DNA of 64,000 nt from Haematococcus lacustris (Eukaryota > Chlorophyta > Chlorophyceae > Chlamydomonadales > Haematococcaceae), in assembly GCA_030144725.1 (NCBI GenBank), contig JASKMD010000008.1, positions 1,406,343 to 1,470,342 of the forward strand, given 5' to 3'. Below are positions 1 to 12,384 of this stretch, in pieces. Within the stretch, counting starts at the first letter, position 1. Each line of letters starts with the position of its first letter. A model generated the notes under the pieces. That model was not told the origin of the DNA, did not search any database, and saw only the letters and a program-made list of their open reading frames with translations. A program made the position numbers and the translations under genes.

Positions 1-283
1 GCTTGCCTTGGGCGGAACGAGACACTGCGATGGAACCAACAGGAGCGACGGGTTATCTCACAGCGCGTAGTTCACGTAGCTCACAGTCGGCTAGGGAAAC
101 GCACCTTTCTGTTTCTTGTCGCTACCCTTCCGCTTCTTCTTAGCCATCACGCGATGCGCAGTGCGACGGGCGGGGGCCTTTTCGAGCAATTACCGCCTAC
201 CACCTACACTATTGCCTGACCCGAGGGCTAAAACTGTGTGTGACGACCATGGCAACAGTCGTCCTGGCCTGCTCCAGCGCCCG
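1..283 (-). mobile_element. 5' fragment of the Fanzor-like repeat family, with an embedded 3'-end motif
   Basis: Read on the minus strand, bases 1-197 match the stretch around 15675-15865 of the copy at 15526-17072. This includes the start of a small reading frame, MAKKKRKG, with an SV40-like basic cluster. Bases about 231-283 match 15607-15655 of the same copy. Between them, bases about 195-232 do not match the 5' region. They match the conserved 3' end of the family instead (the 'ggtcaggcaata.tgtaggtggtaggcgg' block seen at about 16987-17015). The copy is truncated by the window edge and has no recognisable nuclease motif. Confidence 0.75.
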
Positions 284-1466
284 GTCCTGGGCTCCGTACA
301 GCCTCAGCCTTGCTTGGCTGCCAGCTTGGCCGCAGTGAACCTTGCAGTCACGTACATGAGCCCGGTGCCAGGTGGCCAGCCTCTGGAGGTGAAGGCTACC
401 GTGGTGAGCTGCTGCCAGGGGTGCGGGTGGAGCCAGACATTCCCAGGCTGTGCTCCTATTCTACTGGCTGACGCGGCACACAACCACTGGCTCAGAAAAG
501 TATACAGACTGCATCTACATTGCGTGCGTTGCCAATGGCACATGTCGCGTCTTTGCAGCTAACTTTCGCTTTGCTCAATGTGTGTCACTCTCAGATGTCA
601 GCCTCCGTCATGCACGAACGGAGGAATAACTGATATGTCAGTAATAAATTGCAAGATGTACCTGCCACACACCCTCTCAATGCATCCCTCTCATTGCTCC
701 TCCAATGAGCCTTCAGTGCACCCCTGCCCTTGCCCTTGTCCCTGCCGAAGGGTCGTGGGCTGGGGGTGGAGTCCTGCCATTCCTCCAGGCACCTCTTGAC
801 GAGGATGGCTTACACGGTTTGGCACTTGGGCATGTTAGGTGTCGAGCGCACCTCCAACCCTGGTAATCTATCCTACTGTCTGTCTCTGAAGCTGAGAGTC
901 GCTGAACAGCTGCATGAGGCCGGCTGGGCAGCAAGGGCACACGCTCTGCCCCTGCCCCAGGCAAATGCAGCTGGAGGTTGAGGGGGTTTGGCTGCTGCTG
1001 CTGCATGCCCGTATATATAGGACATGATGGCGTATTGACATGGTCTGACCATGGTCCTATACCCACTCACACGGTCAATCAGACGGATATGCTGCTACTA
1101 CAAGAAGATGATAGCATGGGGCAGCGACAGGGGTGGCTGTAGCTACCACGCAGCACATCCAGCTGAATGCTGGTGGCAGTGGGCAAACTCAACAGCGCTG
1201 GATGGGCAAAGTAGGGCTGGCTAGCGGTGTGGCAGCTTGACCATGGTGAGCAGCAGGGGAGGTGCCAGCAGGGGGGCTGCCAGGTCCGGCCTGCTGCTGC
1301 TGCAGCGGCAGGGGGGCTGGGGCCAGCCTGGAGTCAAGGTGATGAAATGCAGAGGGCAGGAGGAGGGGGAAGGCACCGCCACTCAAAAGGCCCCTCCTGC
1401 TGCCAGTCCTGCCGTTGCTTTGCTGGCGGTGTGCCCTGCCCCCTCCCTGCATGAGTGAGGTGGTGT
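284..1466. other. Non-coding flank, no gene recognised
   Basis: This is about 1.2 kb between the repeat fragment at the left edge and the stop codon of the large minus-strand gene. Short open frames occur on both strands, but none shows a convincing start, splice context or recognisable motif. It probably contains the 3' untranslated region of the minus-strand gene. Confidence 0.4.
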
Positions 1467-4400
1467 CAGGGACTGCATGGGCAAGCGCTGAAGTCCCCCT
1501 GAAGTCCCCCAAGGGCATCACCTGCAGTGGCCCTGTGACGGCTTCTGCTGCCCAGCTGCCCGCTGCAGTCAGACTGGCTGCTGGCGCTAGTGTGCGGCCT
1601 GTTGTCACTACCTGCCTGGCCGCTGCTGCTGCTGCTGGGCTGCTGGCTGCTGCAGTGGAGTCGGTCACCCCACTGGCGGCTGCTACCATCCAAGTCACCG
1701 CTGCCATCAGACTGGCTGTCACAGCTGGACTCCCACAGCTGCAGCTGCCGGCGCTGCAAGTCAAGCAAGGGCACAACAGGGGAACTTGAGCCGCAAGCAG
1801 CAGGACCTGCATCTGGCTCCTCACCTACCCAGGCTGTTGCAGCAGCAGTGCTGGTGAGACGACAGCACAGCCTGCTGCTGCTACTGCTGCTGCTGCTCTG
1901 GTGAGGCTCCAGGGCGGAGGCTGGCTGGGGGGCGTGCCTGCGCCTGCTCTTGCCCCTGCTGCTGTGTGGGGCTGTGAAGGCTGTTGAGCCACTGGCTGCC
2001 GTGGTGGCAGCCGGGGTGGTGCGGTGAGGGTGGCGCAGGCGGGTGCTGCAGCGCCACAGGCTGAACCACAGGCTGAGCAGGCTGCTTTGGTGCAGGGCCC
2101 GCACGCGGTGGAGCGCCTGGGCCAGGTCCTTGGAGGCCTGCTCACCCAGCCCCTGCAGCCCAACACAGGCCAGGCCAACCTAGCTCAGCACAGCCCAGTA
2201 CTGCACAGCACAGGCGAGTTCGGGTGATGCACAGGACACACCCTGGCTGAGTCACCCTAAGCCTCACCGTGGTGCACCCTGACCCAGGCCTAGGCCTGAT
2301 GCTTATGACCCAGGCCTAGGCCAGTACCTTCGGCTCCCAGCCCCGAACAGCTCCCCTCACCTGGGAGTGAGATGTGTGAGCTCTGGCGAGGCAGCCTGCA
2401 GCCTCATGCAGCAGTTTTTGCCGCATGTCCTGCTGCGGCGGCCCCTCAGCACCAACATGGAGGCCCAGCTCAGCCCCAGGCAGGCGCAGGGCGGGGGGTG
2501 GCACGAAGTGCAGGCGGCGCTGCAGCTGCCCGAGCACCGCACTGAGCCTGCTGACGTTGACACAGCACTGCAGGGCCTCAGTGAGGGCGGGGTCTGGCGA
2601 GCAGCAGGCTGCTGGATGGCCTTGGGGGGTCAGGGGCCGTGGGTGAGCCAGGGGGGCTGGCCCCTGTGCCCCTGCCCCTGCTGGCTGCTGGGGTGGTGTC
2701 AGCAGGCCGGGTGCTGCAGCGGCTGCCCCAGCTGGCTGGCGGGGTGATGTTGACCCGCACAGCATCAAGCGCCTGGCCGTCAGCCCCTTGCTGCTGTCAC
2801 TGCTGGCCCCTGACGCTGTGTCCTGTTCAGGCAACACCAGGGCTGGGCTGTGGGCGATTAGGGCAAGTGAGTGAGCAGGGCTGGTGGAGCAGGTTGCTGG
2901 CGTGGGTGCTTGCTGCTGAGAGCTGTTGGTGTCCCAGCTGTGGCAGGAGGACTGGTAGGAGGTGCAGGAGCTGGCTGTGCTTCCTGCAGGTGCTGACCAG
3001 CTCCCCACCTCCCCCTGCAAGGCCTGAGCTTGGCTCTGCCAGGCTGGCCAGCTCCTCCCAGGGGAGGCTGCAGGCGGGTGAGGTGTGCAAGGCAGCCCGG
3101 GCAGGGCCTGGCCGGCAGCAGCAATGGAATCGACCCAGCTGCCAGCGTCTGAGTTGGAGGTGGTGGAGCGGAGGGGTGTGCGTGTCAGGCAGTGCTGGCT
3201 GCCGCTAGGTGAGGAGGGTCTGGAGGCGGCTGGCGGGCTGCTTGGTGAGCTGCTGGTGCTAGCGGGGGGAGGGTGGGGTGTTGCCTGCAGAGCCAGCTCT
3301 GCCACACCACCTGCTGGGCCCCCTCCATGAGCACTGCAGCCAGCCTCTGCCAACAGTCCGCTGCCAACAGCACCTAGCATGGCCCCCTGAGGCCCTGCCA
3401 GCTCCCAGCTCTGGGCAGGCAGCACCTGCCAGGGTGACCCTTGTCCCTCAGCCCTGCCTGCCAAACCCTCTGCAGCTGCTGTGCTGGTGCTGCTGGCAGC
3501 AGGCAGCAGTGCAGTGGCAGCAGCAGCGGCAGCAGCAGCAGAAGAAGAAGAAGCAGGTGGCATGTGGGCCCTGATGGCGCGGCTGACCATGGCCTGGAAC
3601 AGGTCGTGGAAGGCTGTCAGCTGCCCTGAGTCCTTCAGGCTGAGGGACAGCTGCAGCAGCACTGCCGCATCAGCCGCGGCTGCAGGGGCTGGAGAGCCAG
3701 CGCTGGGTGCTGAACCCAAACCTGTGTCGAGCAGCAGGGGGGGCTGGCCAGCAGGGGCCAACACTGACTGTTCTGACTGCATGGAGCATGTGGTGCCAGG
3801 GTGCAGAGGAGGGTGCGGCTGGGGCAGCTGGGTGTGGCCTGTGTCCACATGCTGGCAAGCCTCTGGGGCAACATGCCTGAGGAGCTGAGCGGGCTGCTGC
3901 AGGTCGTGCAGGGCAGCAGCAGTGGTGGTGAGGCAGCCAGGTTGACTCCAACCTGGAGCTGCCAAGGCATCAGCATCACCGCACTGTGGCTTGGCCTGCA
4001 TTGGTGCACCTGATTCCTCCCACTGTCTCAGCATGAGTACCTCTGGCTTAGTCTGATGGGCCACATGAGTGCCATGGCCCTGCGGCCCTGCATGGGCCTG
4101 GTCGCCCCACACACCCCTCCCAGCGACCTGGCTGCCGCCCCCCTGGCTGCTGCCCCCCTGGCTGCCTCGCCCCTGGCTGCCTCCCTCCTGGCTGCTGCCC
4201 TCCTGGCTGCTGCTGGTACCCGCGTCACCCCGAGTGTGTGCCGGCTCCTGGCCAGGCTGCTCAGCTGGTTGCACCTGGGCATGGACCTGTGGTCTGACCA
4301 GGCAGCCCAGCATGGGCGAGTGAAGAGGGAGGGTGGAGGGGTGCTCCTGCAGAGGAGGCTGGTGCTGACGAGCTTTGGCATGGCCAGGGCGGTCAGGACT

Positions 4401-7400
4401 GGCTGGGGCGGTGCTGGCAAGCGCAGGGGCAGTCAGGGCAGGAGCGTCTAGGAGCTGAGGTTGGCCCCCTGCAGTTAGGCTGATGGCACTGGCTGGGTGT
4501 AAGCCCGAGGGGAGAGGTGCATGGAGGAGGGGTGACGGGGCAGGATAGGGTGCGGGTGAGGTGCAGCAGCCCTGCTCTTTGCACAGTTGAGCCTGATCAG
4601 GCACCCTGACGGCTGGCTCTGCTGCCTGTTCAGGACACTGAACGCCAGCTGGCGCGTGGAGGGGATGCTGAGGCAGTGGTGCTGAGGGGCAGGGTGGCTG
4701 AGACGCACTGGGTGGAGGGCAAGGGGGTGGAGGAGATGCTGTGCCCGGTCTGCTGTTGCTGCCATCCAGGCTGCATGTTCGCAAACTGGTTGCCTGGATG
4801 GCCTGGTCGCCACTGCAACGCGGGCTCATGGAATCCTGCTGCTGCTGGGCTGGGTGCCCAGGGCAGGCTGGGTGCGAGTGTGGTGGGTCACAGGGCAGCT
4901 GGGGTGGCTGGCCGGCCGTGGTGAGCTGTCCAGGTGTGTGTGGGTCAGAGGGGCCAGACAGGCGCAGGTCCGGCGGCATAGGGGAGCAGTCAGGTGCCTG
5001 CAGCTCAGCTGTGGCATGGCCTGAAGCAGGAGGCGGGAGGCGGGAGGCATGGCTTGCGGTGTGAGACTCTGCTACGTCAGGAGGTGCTGTGGCGGGGTGT
5101 GGCGGGCAGTCAGCCACACTGCTGAGCGGCATAGGGGGGGTGGCCTGCAGGGTGCTGGGGGGCAACAGCTGGCTGGGTGGGGAGAGCTGGTGGGTGGGAT
5201 GGGTGGGAGTAGGAGGTGGCGCTGCGCACAGTGTAGGGTGCTGGCTGGGGGGGCCGGGACTGGGAGGGGCGCTGGGGGGAGTCACAGCAGGGGTGGGGGA
5301 GTGTGGTGGCAGGGGGGCGGCTGCAGCTGTCCAGGCAACTGTCCTGGTGGTGCTGGGCTCCACCAGAGCTAGCGGCTGAGGCCCCACCTGCACTAGCACC
5401 ACGGTGGTGTGGGCAGGCTGCAGGTACAGCTGCTGCAGCAGGCCGGGGGGCAGCAGGCCTGCCAGGTCATTGGCCTGCTGTGCTGCCAGCTGGCCAGGCT
5501 GCGGCGGGTTGGTGGCGGTGGTTGCATGGTACTGGCCGGGCAGGGGCATGACAGCCAGCCCAGCCTGACTCGCTATCAAGGGTGCGTATGGCGGTGTGTG
5601 GGGACTGGGCTGGGCTCTGTCCAGCGCCAGCGCCTGGAGCAGGGTGCCGGCTGCCCCTGATGCAGCTCCCTCCGGCTGCAATGGCTGTGATGGTGAGGGT
5701 GGTGAGGGGCCGCTCTGGCTGGCCACCTGATGGCTGTGCTGCTGCTGTAGGGCCTCAGCTGCAGCTGGGGCTGGCAGGGGCGAGGTGGGCAGGCAGGCAT
5801 GCCTAGTGCTGGCAGCTGCAGCCAGCAGTGCGTCGAGACTGCAAGCTAACGGTGCTGGGGGCTGTTGCTGCCCACTGTCCCGCTCAGGGTAGGGAGGAGG
5901 GTGGCACTGCCAGGTGATGAGCTGGCTGGGGGCAGGAGCTGAGGCAGCTGGTGGCTGTGCAGCCAGTGAGGAGTTGTGCTGCGCCTGTGGGCTGCAGTGG
6001 TGGTGATGGGGAGCAGGAGTAGGGCAAGGGGACGGGGATGGTGACGCCAGGTAGGGCCCTACTGGGGTATGTGGCAACAGCTGTGGCTGTGGCCAGCCAG
6101 CCATGGATGCACCTGGGCTGAGAGTGTATGGCTGCAGCAGGCCTGCAGCAGGGGACCCCCGGTGCACCTTGGCCCCCTGGCCGCCCTGCCTGGCCTCAGC
6201 AGGGGCTGGGCTGCTGTGATGGTGGCCTGATGTGGTGACAGGGGTGTGGGCTGGACCTGGGTGCTGGGCCCTGACGCTGGCTTGGTGTGGCCGCATCGCC
6301 GCGTGGGGCAGGGGTGCGTGAGGGGTTGGGGTGGAGTGCAGCCGCGAGGCTGGGGCGGCGGCCTGGGTCCTGGGGCTGGGGCTCAGGGGGCTGCAGGGCC
6401 CTGCTCCCCTGAAGAAGCTGCTGGCTAGCCGGGGTTGAGGCTGGTCAGCACTGGCCCCAGATAGGCTGCCTGCCTGTGTGCCGGCAGACAGGGTGGCAGG
6501 GGCAGGGCTGGGCAAGGATGGGCGGAAGAAGTCCTTGGCTGTACGTGGCGGGGTGGACAGCCGGGCAGGCAGGCTGTGCAGCGGGACAGGGGCAGGTAGG
6601 CAACCTGGCCGTGGCACATCTGCGATCACTGCACCAATGGGGCTGTTGTGGCACGAGTCAGCAGCGAGGAGCTGCTGCAGCATCCAGCCGTTGAAGCTGC
6701 CCATGGATGGGCTGGCCTTGTGAGCATAGGCGGCAGCATGTGAGGCAGGGGGTAAGGGGCCAGGTGGGGCTGGGGTGGCCGTTGTGGTCGGGGCTGGTAT
6801 AGCGGGCGGGTGGGCTGGGCTGGGGGCTGGGGCAGGTTGGGCTGAGCTGGCAGGTGGGCCTAGGCCTGAGGTGCTGGTGGCCCTGGAGCGGGAGGTGGGG
6901 TGGTAGGAGCTGAGTGAGGACCTGCAGCTGTCAGGTCCAGCCAGGGGATACGGCCCTGGGGGGGGCATAAGGCCAGGCCGGCCCAGCCCCAGCCCCTGCC
7001 CCAGCCCCTGCCCTGCCTCCCGCCTCCCATCTGCTGCGAGGCGTGCCTGCCAGGCTGCTGTGCTGGGGGGGCTGCTGGGGCTGGGGGGCGTGAGGTGGGG
7101 TGCAGGGGAGACGGGCTTGCTGCTGCTGGAGAGGCTGGTCTTGCTATAGGCTGAGTGGGGCGAGTGGGGCAGCACCAGGGTCAGGGACCTGTAGGCAGTG
7201 TTGAGGCCAGCGGGCAGGAAGTGCGTGTCTGGAGGCTCAATGGTGCAGGCAGGCAGCGATAGGTGGATGTCGAAAGCGTCCTCGGGGGGCAGTGGGGGGC
7301 GTGTGTCCTGGAGCGGGGCAAGCAGCAGGCAGGGGCAGAGGCACTCAGCTGCGTCGCCATGGGGGCAGGAGGCTGGCGCTGCCTCCAGTAGGCCCCTGGA

Positions 7401-10400
7401 CTCATGTGCACGCCGCAGCTTGAGGGCCAGCAGGGTCAGGGCCCAGCGCGTGAAGGCAAGAGGCCGCAGGCAGCATGCACACCGCCCCTGAAGCAGGCGT
7501 GCTTTGACACCCGCCAGGAGCTTTGATCGCTGTCCAGCATGTTAGTGCTGTTGCATGCCAACGCCATCAGGGTCAGGGCCATCAGGGTCAGGCACTGCAG
7601 GTGTGCTCAATGGTTCACGGGACCCGTCATAGCAGGGCCATTGCATGTTGGGCAGCGTGCTGACATGCATGGCCACATCAAGGACAGCAGGGCAGCAGCG
7701 CATGCAGTGAGGCCATGCACTTGCCTGCAGCTCCACCTCCCCCTGGCAACTGTTTGAAGAGGGGCGTAGGAGGGGCGTGGGCTCGTCCCCCTGGCTGCTG
7801 CGCTCCAGGGGCCGGCTGCGCCTGCGCTGGGAGCTGGAGAGGGAGGCCATGCGGAACAGCGTCTGCGCGTGGCTGCTCATCACCTGGCTGGCTGGCCCGC
7901 TGATGTGCGAGCTGAGCTGGCTGGGGGGGCCAGCTGCATCTGACTCTTCACCGTCCCCTTCTCCGGGGTGGCTGGACTGGCTGGGGGCGCCATGCACACC
8001 ATGCACACACACGGCAAGCAGAGTCTCTTGGTAAGTGTGTCGCAGCAATGCTGACAGCGGGAGGGTGATGAGGATGATGAGGATGATGAGGATGATGAGG
8101 GTGATGAGGGTGATGAGGGTGATGAGGATGATGAGGGTGATGAGGATGATGAGGGTGATGAGGGTGATGAGGATGATGAGGATGATGAGGGTGATGAGGG
8201 TGATGAGGATGATGAGGATGATGAGGGTGATGAGGGTGATGAGGGTGATGAGGGTGATGAGGATGATGAGGGTGATGAGGGTGATGAGGGTGATGAGGGT
8301 GATGAGGGTGATGAGGATGATGAGGGTGATGAGGGTGATGAGGATGATGAGGGTGATGAGGATGCACACACCGCCCAGCAGCTTTGTGACGCGGGAGGTC
8401 ATGGGCATTCAGGGAGTGGGAAGGCAGTCGAGCCACTTAAGGCAGAAGGGAGGTAGGAATTGAAGGGGCAGCACAGCATCAGCAGCACACCCACATCCAG
8501 GCTAGGGCCAGGGTCGCTCACCGTGCACTATGGCCGTCCACGGCCTCAGCCTGCATAAGGAGGCCCGACCGGGACCCTGCCGCCCTCCTGCCCTCTAGCA
8601 GCCCCCGGCGCCCCCCCGCCCCCTTGCTGCTGCCACTGCCGCTGCTGGCCCGGCGTGGCAGGGGACCATGCGCGGCAGTGGCAGTGGCTGAGGAGGATGA
8701 GCAGGATGAGCATGAGGAGGAGGAGGTATCATCCTCATGCCCCTGTGGCTCCAGGATGGTGTCCATCACGGCTTCCTCGTCAAGCCGCAGCGCAGAGGCC
8801 AGCCCACCATCCTCCTGGGCTGGGTAGGTGTGGCGCTTGCTGTGCAGGGAGGTGACCCGGTGCAGGATGCGCTTCAGCGTGGTGGAGGCAGCGGGGGAGG
8901 CGGGGCTGCTGCTGCTGCTGGGCCCTGCCCACCGCCCTGTGAGCGCCCCGCCTGGGCTCAGGCCAGGCAGCGTGGGGGTCGTAGCAGCGCCCGGGGTCAC
9001 CCCCCCACCTCCGGGGTCCAGGCTGTCAGTCGATGGCGGGGGGGTGGCAGCGGCCTGGGGGCAGGGGGCAGGGCTGCGTCAGTGCTGGCCAGCAGGCGGG
9101 TGACCCAGGCTGGCGCAGCAGCAGCAGGGGCTACATGCTGACCACCTGGCGCATGGACCAGCCTAGCGACCAGCTGTCCCAGAGGCCGTTTAACTCTAGT
9201 GTTGTAGCATCTGGCATGCACCTTGAGCTGGTGCCATGAGGTGGTGTGGTGCTGGGCTCCAAAATGCAACTGATAGAGCCCAGAGCCTGGGCCCAGCACC
9301 CTAGTAGTACTCTAGCACCCATGCCAGCTCGGCGCGCCAAGGTAGCCACACAGCCTCACAGCCAGAGCACAGCATTCCCTCGCCAGCCAAGCGCACCAAG
9401 GCTGGGCAGACAGCTCAGCCCCCCAAGGGGCAAGGCTGCTTTGGCCATGGGCAACACAGCCCCACAGCCTGGACCCAGCGCCCCTCCTTTATAACCCCGT
9501 TGCCCCTGAACACGCTAAGGCTATGTAGCCAGCCTGCCATACTAGGCGGGTGGGTGGACAGGGACACCTATGCAGCGTTCAACCAGGATCGCGATGGTGA
9601 TAGCAGGCGGTGCCCCATGGAGCTATGCTGGTGGCTGGACCTGCCGGAGCTGGAGTAGGAGGACCCAGGGCTGGGGTACAAATGGCTGCGAGACCGCCCA
9701 CCCAAGGCCTAGCAGCAGCAGTAGCAGCCTGCTGTGGCACAGTAGTGTGCCCCCTTGATCAGCGTACATCAGCGCATGTTTGTCATGCCCACCCTAGACC
9801 ATGGCCCTGTCACAGGGGTCAGCCAACAGTGTAGGTGGTGGGGCGCCCATGCCATGTGCATGGGAGCATGAATCCATACAGACAAGACACCACCCCTAGT
9901 GAGGGGACCTGGTTCTGCCTTAGCGGTCTGGCGAGGGAGGTGCTGCCAGGCGCTCACCCGCTCCAGCGCCATCTGTGAGCCCAGGGCGGACAGGTTCACG
10001 ATGCCCCGCTGTCGCAGGTTGTCCTTCACCACGCTGACAATGGTGGAGAGCACACCTACTGCACCTGCTGGCCGCTCCTCCCCTCCCACGCCTTGACCCT
10101 GCCCCTGCTGCCCTTGCGATGTGGGGGTGCCTGGCGTGCCTCTGCCCAGCCCCAGCCCCTGCTGCCCCTGCTGCCCCTGCTGCCCTTGCGATGTGGGGGT
10201 GCCAGGCATGCCTCTGCCCAGCCCTTGCCCCTGCTGGCCCTGCCCCTGTGCTGTGGGGGTGCCTGGGAAGTCCCGGCCCAGGCCCTGCATCACACCTGGG
10301 TCATTCCCGCCTGTCAAACTGCCAGCCACCAGCTTGTGCTTAAGCAGCATAGACGTGCTGGCTGACTTAGTGGGCCGGGACTGAGGCAGCTGGCTGGCTG

Positions 10401-11112
10401 GTTGGGGGTTGTGACTAGTGCCGGGGGGCTGCATGGCAGCAGGTGGCATGGGGGGTGATGCCGCCTGCTGAGTGGGCGGCTTGAATGATGGGGTGGTGGT
10501 AGTGGCAAACTGTGGGGCGGAGATGGAAACAGCCGCTCTAGGAGTCGGCAGCTGAAGGGCCGAGGAACTGCTGGTTGCATCCTTTTGCTCCTTTGAAGCT
10601 GTCAGGTGTAAATGAGAGGGTAGCTGGCTGCTTGGGGGGGCTAGCGGTGCGCTCTCTGGGCCGCTGCCGGCTGTGTCACCATGCACCACCTCCACCACAT
10701 AGCTGGTGCGATGGGTACTGAACCTCCAACCAGTTGCTGGCGATACCAATGCTGGGCTGCTTATGTCTGCCACTGACACCTGGGAGTTGCTGGATGCTTG
10801 ACTGGCTGAGGAATGCGGGCGGGCTTGAGGGCTGTACGTAGGCAGCGTCCCTCGAATGTCTGTTGCAGCATTGGGTTCATGCTTCACAGCCTGATGTGCT
10901 GCTTGCTGAACACTGTCACAGGGTGTGAAGTCATCAGCATAGGCTTCAAGCTGTGATAGACACGATTGCAAGCGACCTGCATGCACCAAAGGGCTGTGTA
11001 TTTTGCCGGTGCCAAGACGTAGTGGGTTTGGGCGGGTGGCTATACCGGTGAGCTCCTGGACCTTGGATCGCACACCGAGAGTCTCGTCTAACTTCAGTGC
11101 GGCATAGTGCAT
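1467..11112 (-). CDS. Giant low-complexity Pro/Ser/Ala/Gln-rich protein, unknown function
   Basis: I do not recognise this protein. The start is set at the ATG ending at 11112, giving MHYAALKLDETLG. The first exon runs to about 9959, where a GTGAGC donor follows. Later exons are about 9053-8519, about 8010-7727 (possible GC-AG donor), about 7492-2362 and about 2157-1467. The 7492-2362 exon is one uninterrupted coding block of about 1,710 codons, rich in Pro, Ser, Gln, His and Ala. A more ordinary globular or helical stretch (AFTRWALTLLALKLRRAHES) opens the big exon, and a helical piece (ASKDLAQALHRVRALHQSSL) opens the last one. Repeated peptides include Gly-Ser-Gln-rich blocks near 4130-4200. 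It could be two adjacent genes rather than one: joins after the first exon rest only on splice motifs, and exons between 9958 and 9053 may be missing. The fold is probably largely disordered. Confidence 0.55.
8062..8365. repeat. GATGAGGRT hexamer/nonamer satellite
   Basis: About 300 bp made of 'gatgag' alternating with 'gatgagg(a/g)t' units. All three frames stay open on the minus strand (Ile-Thr-Leu, Ser-Pro-Ser and His-Pro-His repeats) purely because of the repeat. It lies between two coding exons of the large minus-strand gene and is best read as intronic. Confidence 0.9.
9546..9930 (+). mobile_element. Decayed 3' end of a Fanzor-like element, intronic and antisense
   Basis: The plus-strand reading frame at 9546-9750 gives GGWVDRDTYAAFN, then a degenerate MELCWW and GLGYKWLRDRPPKA. 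It is aligned with WLDRDCNAALN and GLGYKRLRDKPPKA of the copy at 15526-17072, but with three in-frame stops. The conserved non-coding tail follows, including hairpins at 9805-9817 and 9846-9864. It then shares a further tail (tagtgagg.gacctggttctg) with the 60.8-61.2 kb copy. It sits antisense in an intron of the large minus-strand gene. Confidence 0.75.
10100..10290 (-). repeat. In-frame tandem repeat, about 60 bp, three units
   Basis: Three imperfect units on the minus strand encode GLGR(D/G)xPGTPT(S/A)QGQ followed by runs of QGQ in the first exon of the large low-complexity gene. Units differ in the number of Gln-Gly-Gln steps, as expected from slippage. Confidence 0.8.
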
Positions 11113-12384
11113 TGCGGTCAGTCTGCAGTACAACCGACGCTCTAAGCATTGCGGTCACATTTGCAAATGAGATACCTGCAATGGTAGCAGCGTTAGTTTC
11201 AGGAGCAATCAGTCAAACCTGTCGATTTGACTTCGACCTTGCAAACTATTGCATGCGTGTTACTTTTGCTCTGGTAGCTGGCTGTCATCATCAATCAACG
11301 GTGGGGGTTTGGAGACACTCATGATCCAGCCATCACTGCCCCAGCGTCTGCCCATCAGCATTTGACCAGGTATAGGCTTTCCAGACATGGAGTCAACGAA
11401 CAGGGGTCAGGCAATCGTGTGGGTGACAGGTGCCCCATGCCATGTGCCATGTGCATGGGAACATGACACCACACTGCCGCATAACACCATCCTGAGTGGT
11501 CACTAGTTGGTACCTCAAATGGAGGCCCTAGGTAGTGATGGATGAGGGGGCTGCAGGGGGTGAGTCAGGGGCTGTAGGGGTGGCAGCGAGCAGGTAACTG
11601 GGTTGCAGGGGGTGGATCATCTGCAAGGTAGTCAGCAGAGGATCATCTGCAAGGTAGACGCTGGCCGCTCTGCCGGTCCATGACTGCCTTGAGAGAAGTT
11701 GGAGAGAAGAAGAAGAATGAAGATGGAGAAGAGGAATGCCCCATCCATGCTACATGTCAACACAGCTTCCTTAATGCAGACGCTTAATAACTTATATCGC
11801 TAAACAGCCACGCAACCCCACACATTGATTTGCTTGAACACGAATAAATGCCAACCCCGTGAAATGCAGTTCTTTCGCACGAACCTTGCGCCACCTTAGC
11901 TCAGGCTTGCTCGTAACATCGCCCCTTCGCAATAGAGCATCGTCTATCATTGTGTGGAACACTTCCGCAGGTCAGTTCAGGGCCCACACCATCAGCGCCG
12001 TGGCCTGGGACATAGGTTTCCGCTATACCACAAGGAAATGCGCCCGGGCAATAACTTCACCATGTCCTGCCATCACCCCACTTTGGGTTTTGCAGCTGAT
12101 GGGCCGGCCTCTCGATGACTCTCCCTTTGCAACCATTCACAGCACAGCACCTGATGCGCCAAGGCTAAAGGCAGGTTACCGTTTGTTGATATGCTGCACC
12201 CCACATTGGCTGACGGTGTCTCACCATCGTCAGTGCATGGTATCTGCCTGCCGGCATCGATGGCTAGTGCACAATCATGAATGTAGTCCTTGTGATTCGG
12301 GGTGTTTGTTGTATTGCAGGGAGCAGCAAGGTCCGCTTTTGGATTACAAAGCGACTCCAGACGTTTGTCCTGTCCTCGGCACAG
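11113..12384. other. Intergenic region with a second 3'-end repeat fragment
   Basis: This lies between the head of the large minus-strand gene and the first recognisable exon of the plus-strand PG-repeat gene, so the two are divergently arranged and probably share promoter DNA here. Bases about 11405-11530 resemble the conserved 3' tail of the Fanzor-like family (ccccatgcc...gcatggg, then atggaggccctag). The true 5' exons and start codon of the plus-strand gene may lie in 11859-12384, but I could not fix them. Confidence 0.5.

Noticed and set aside
2367..6723. Many plus-strand frames opposite the giant minus-strand exon
   Set aside because: High GC keeps antisense frames open; none has splice logic or recognisable motifs, whereas the minus frame continues in phase across splice sites.
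8050..8370. Possible CRISPR-like regular repeat array
   Set aside because: No spacers; continuous simple satellite in a eukaryotic intron.
7948..8436. Long His-Pro, Ile-Leu and Ser-Pro open frames on the minus strand and Met-Arg frames on the plus strand
   Set aside because: They are all by-products of the GATGAGGRT satellite; no start, splice context or conserved end.
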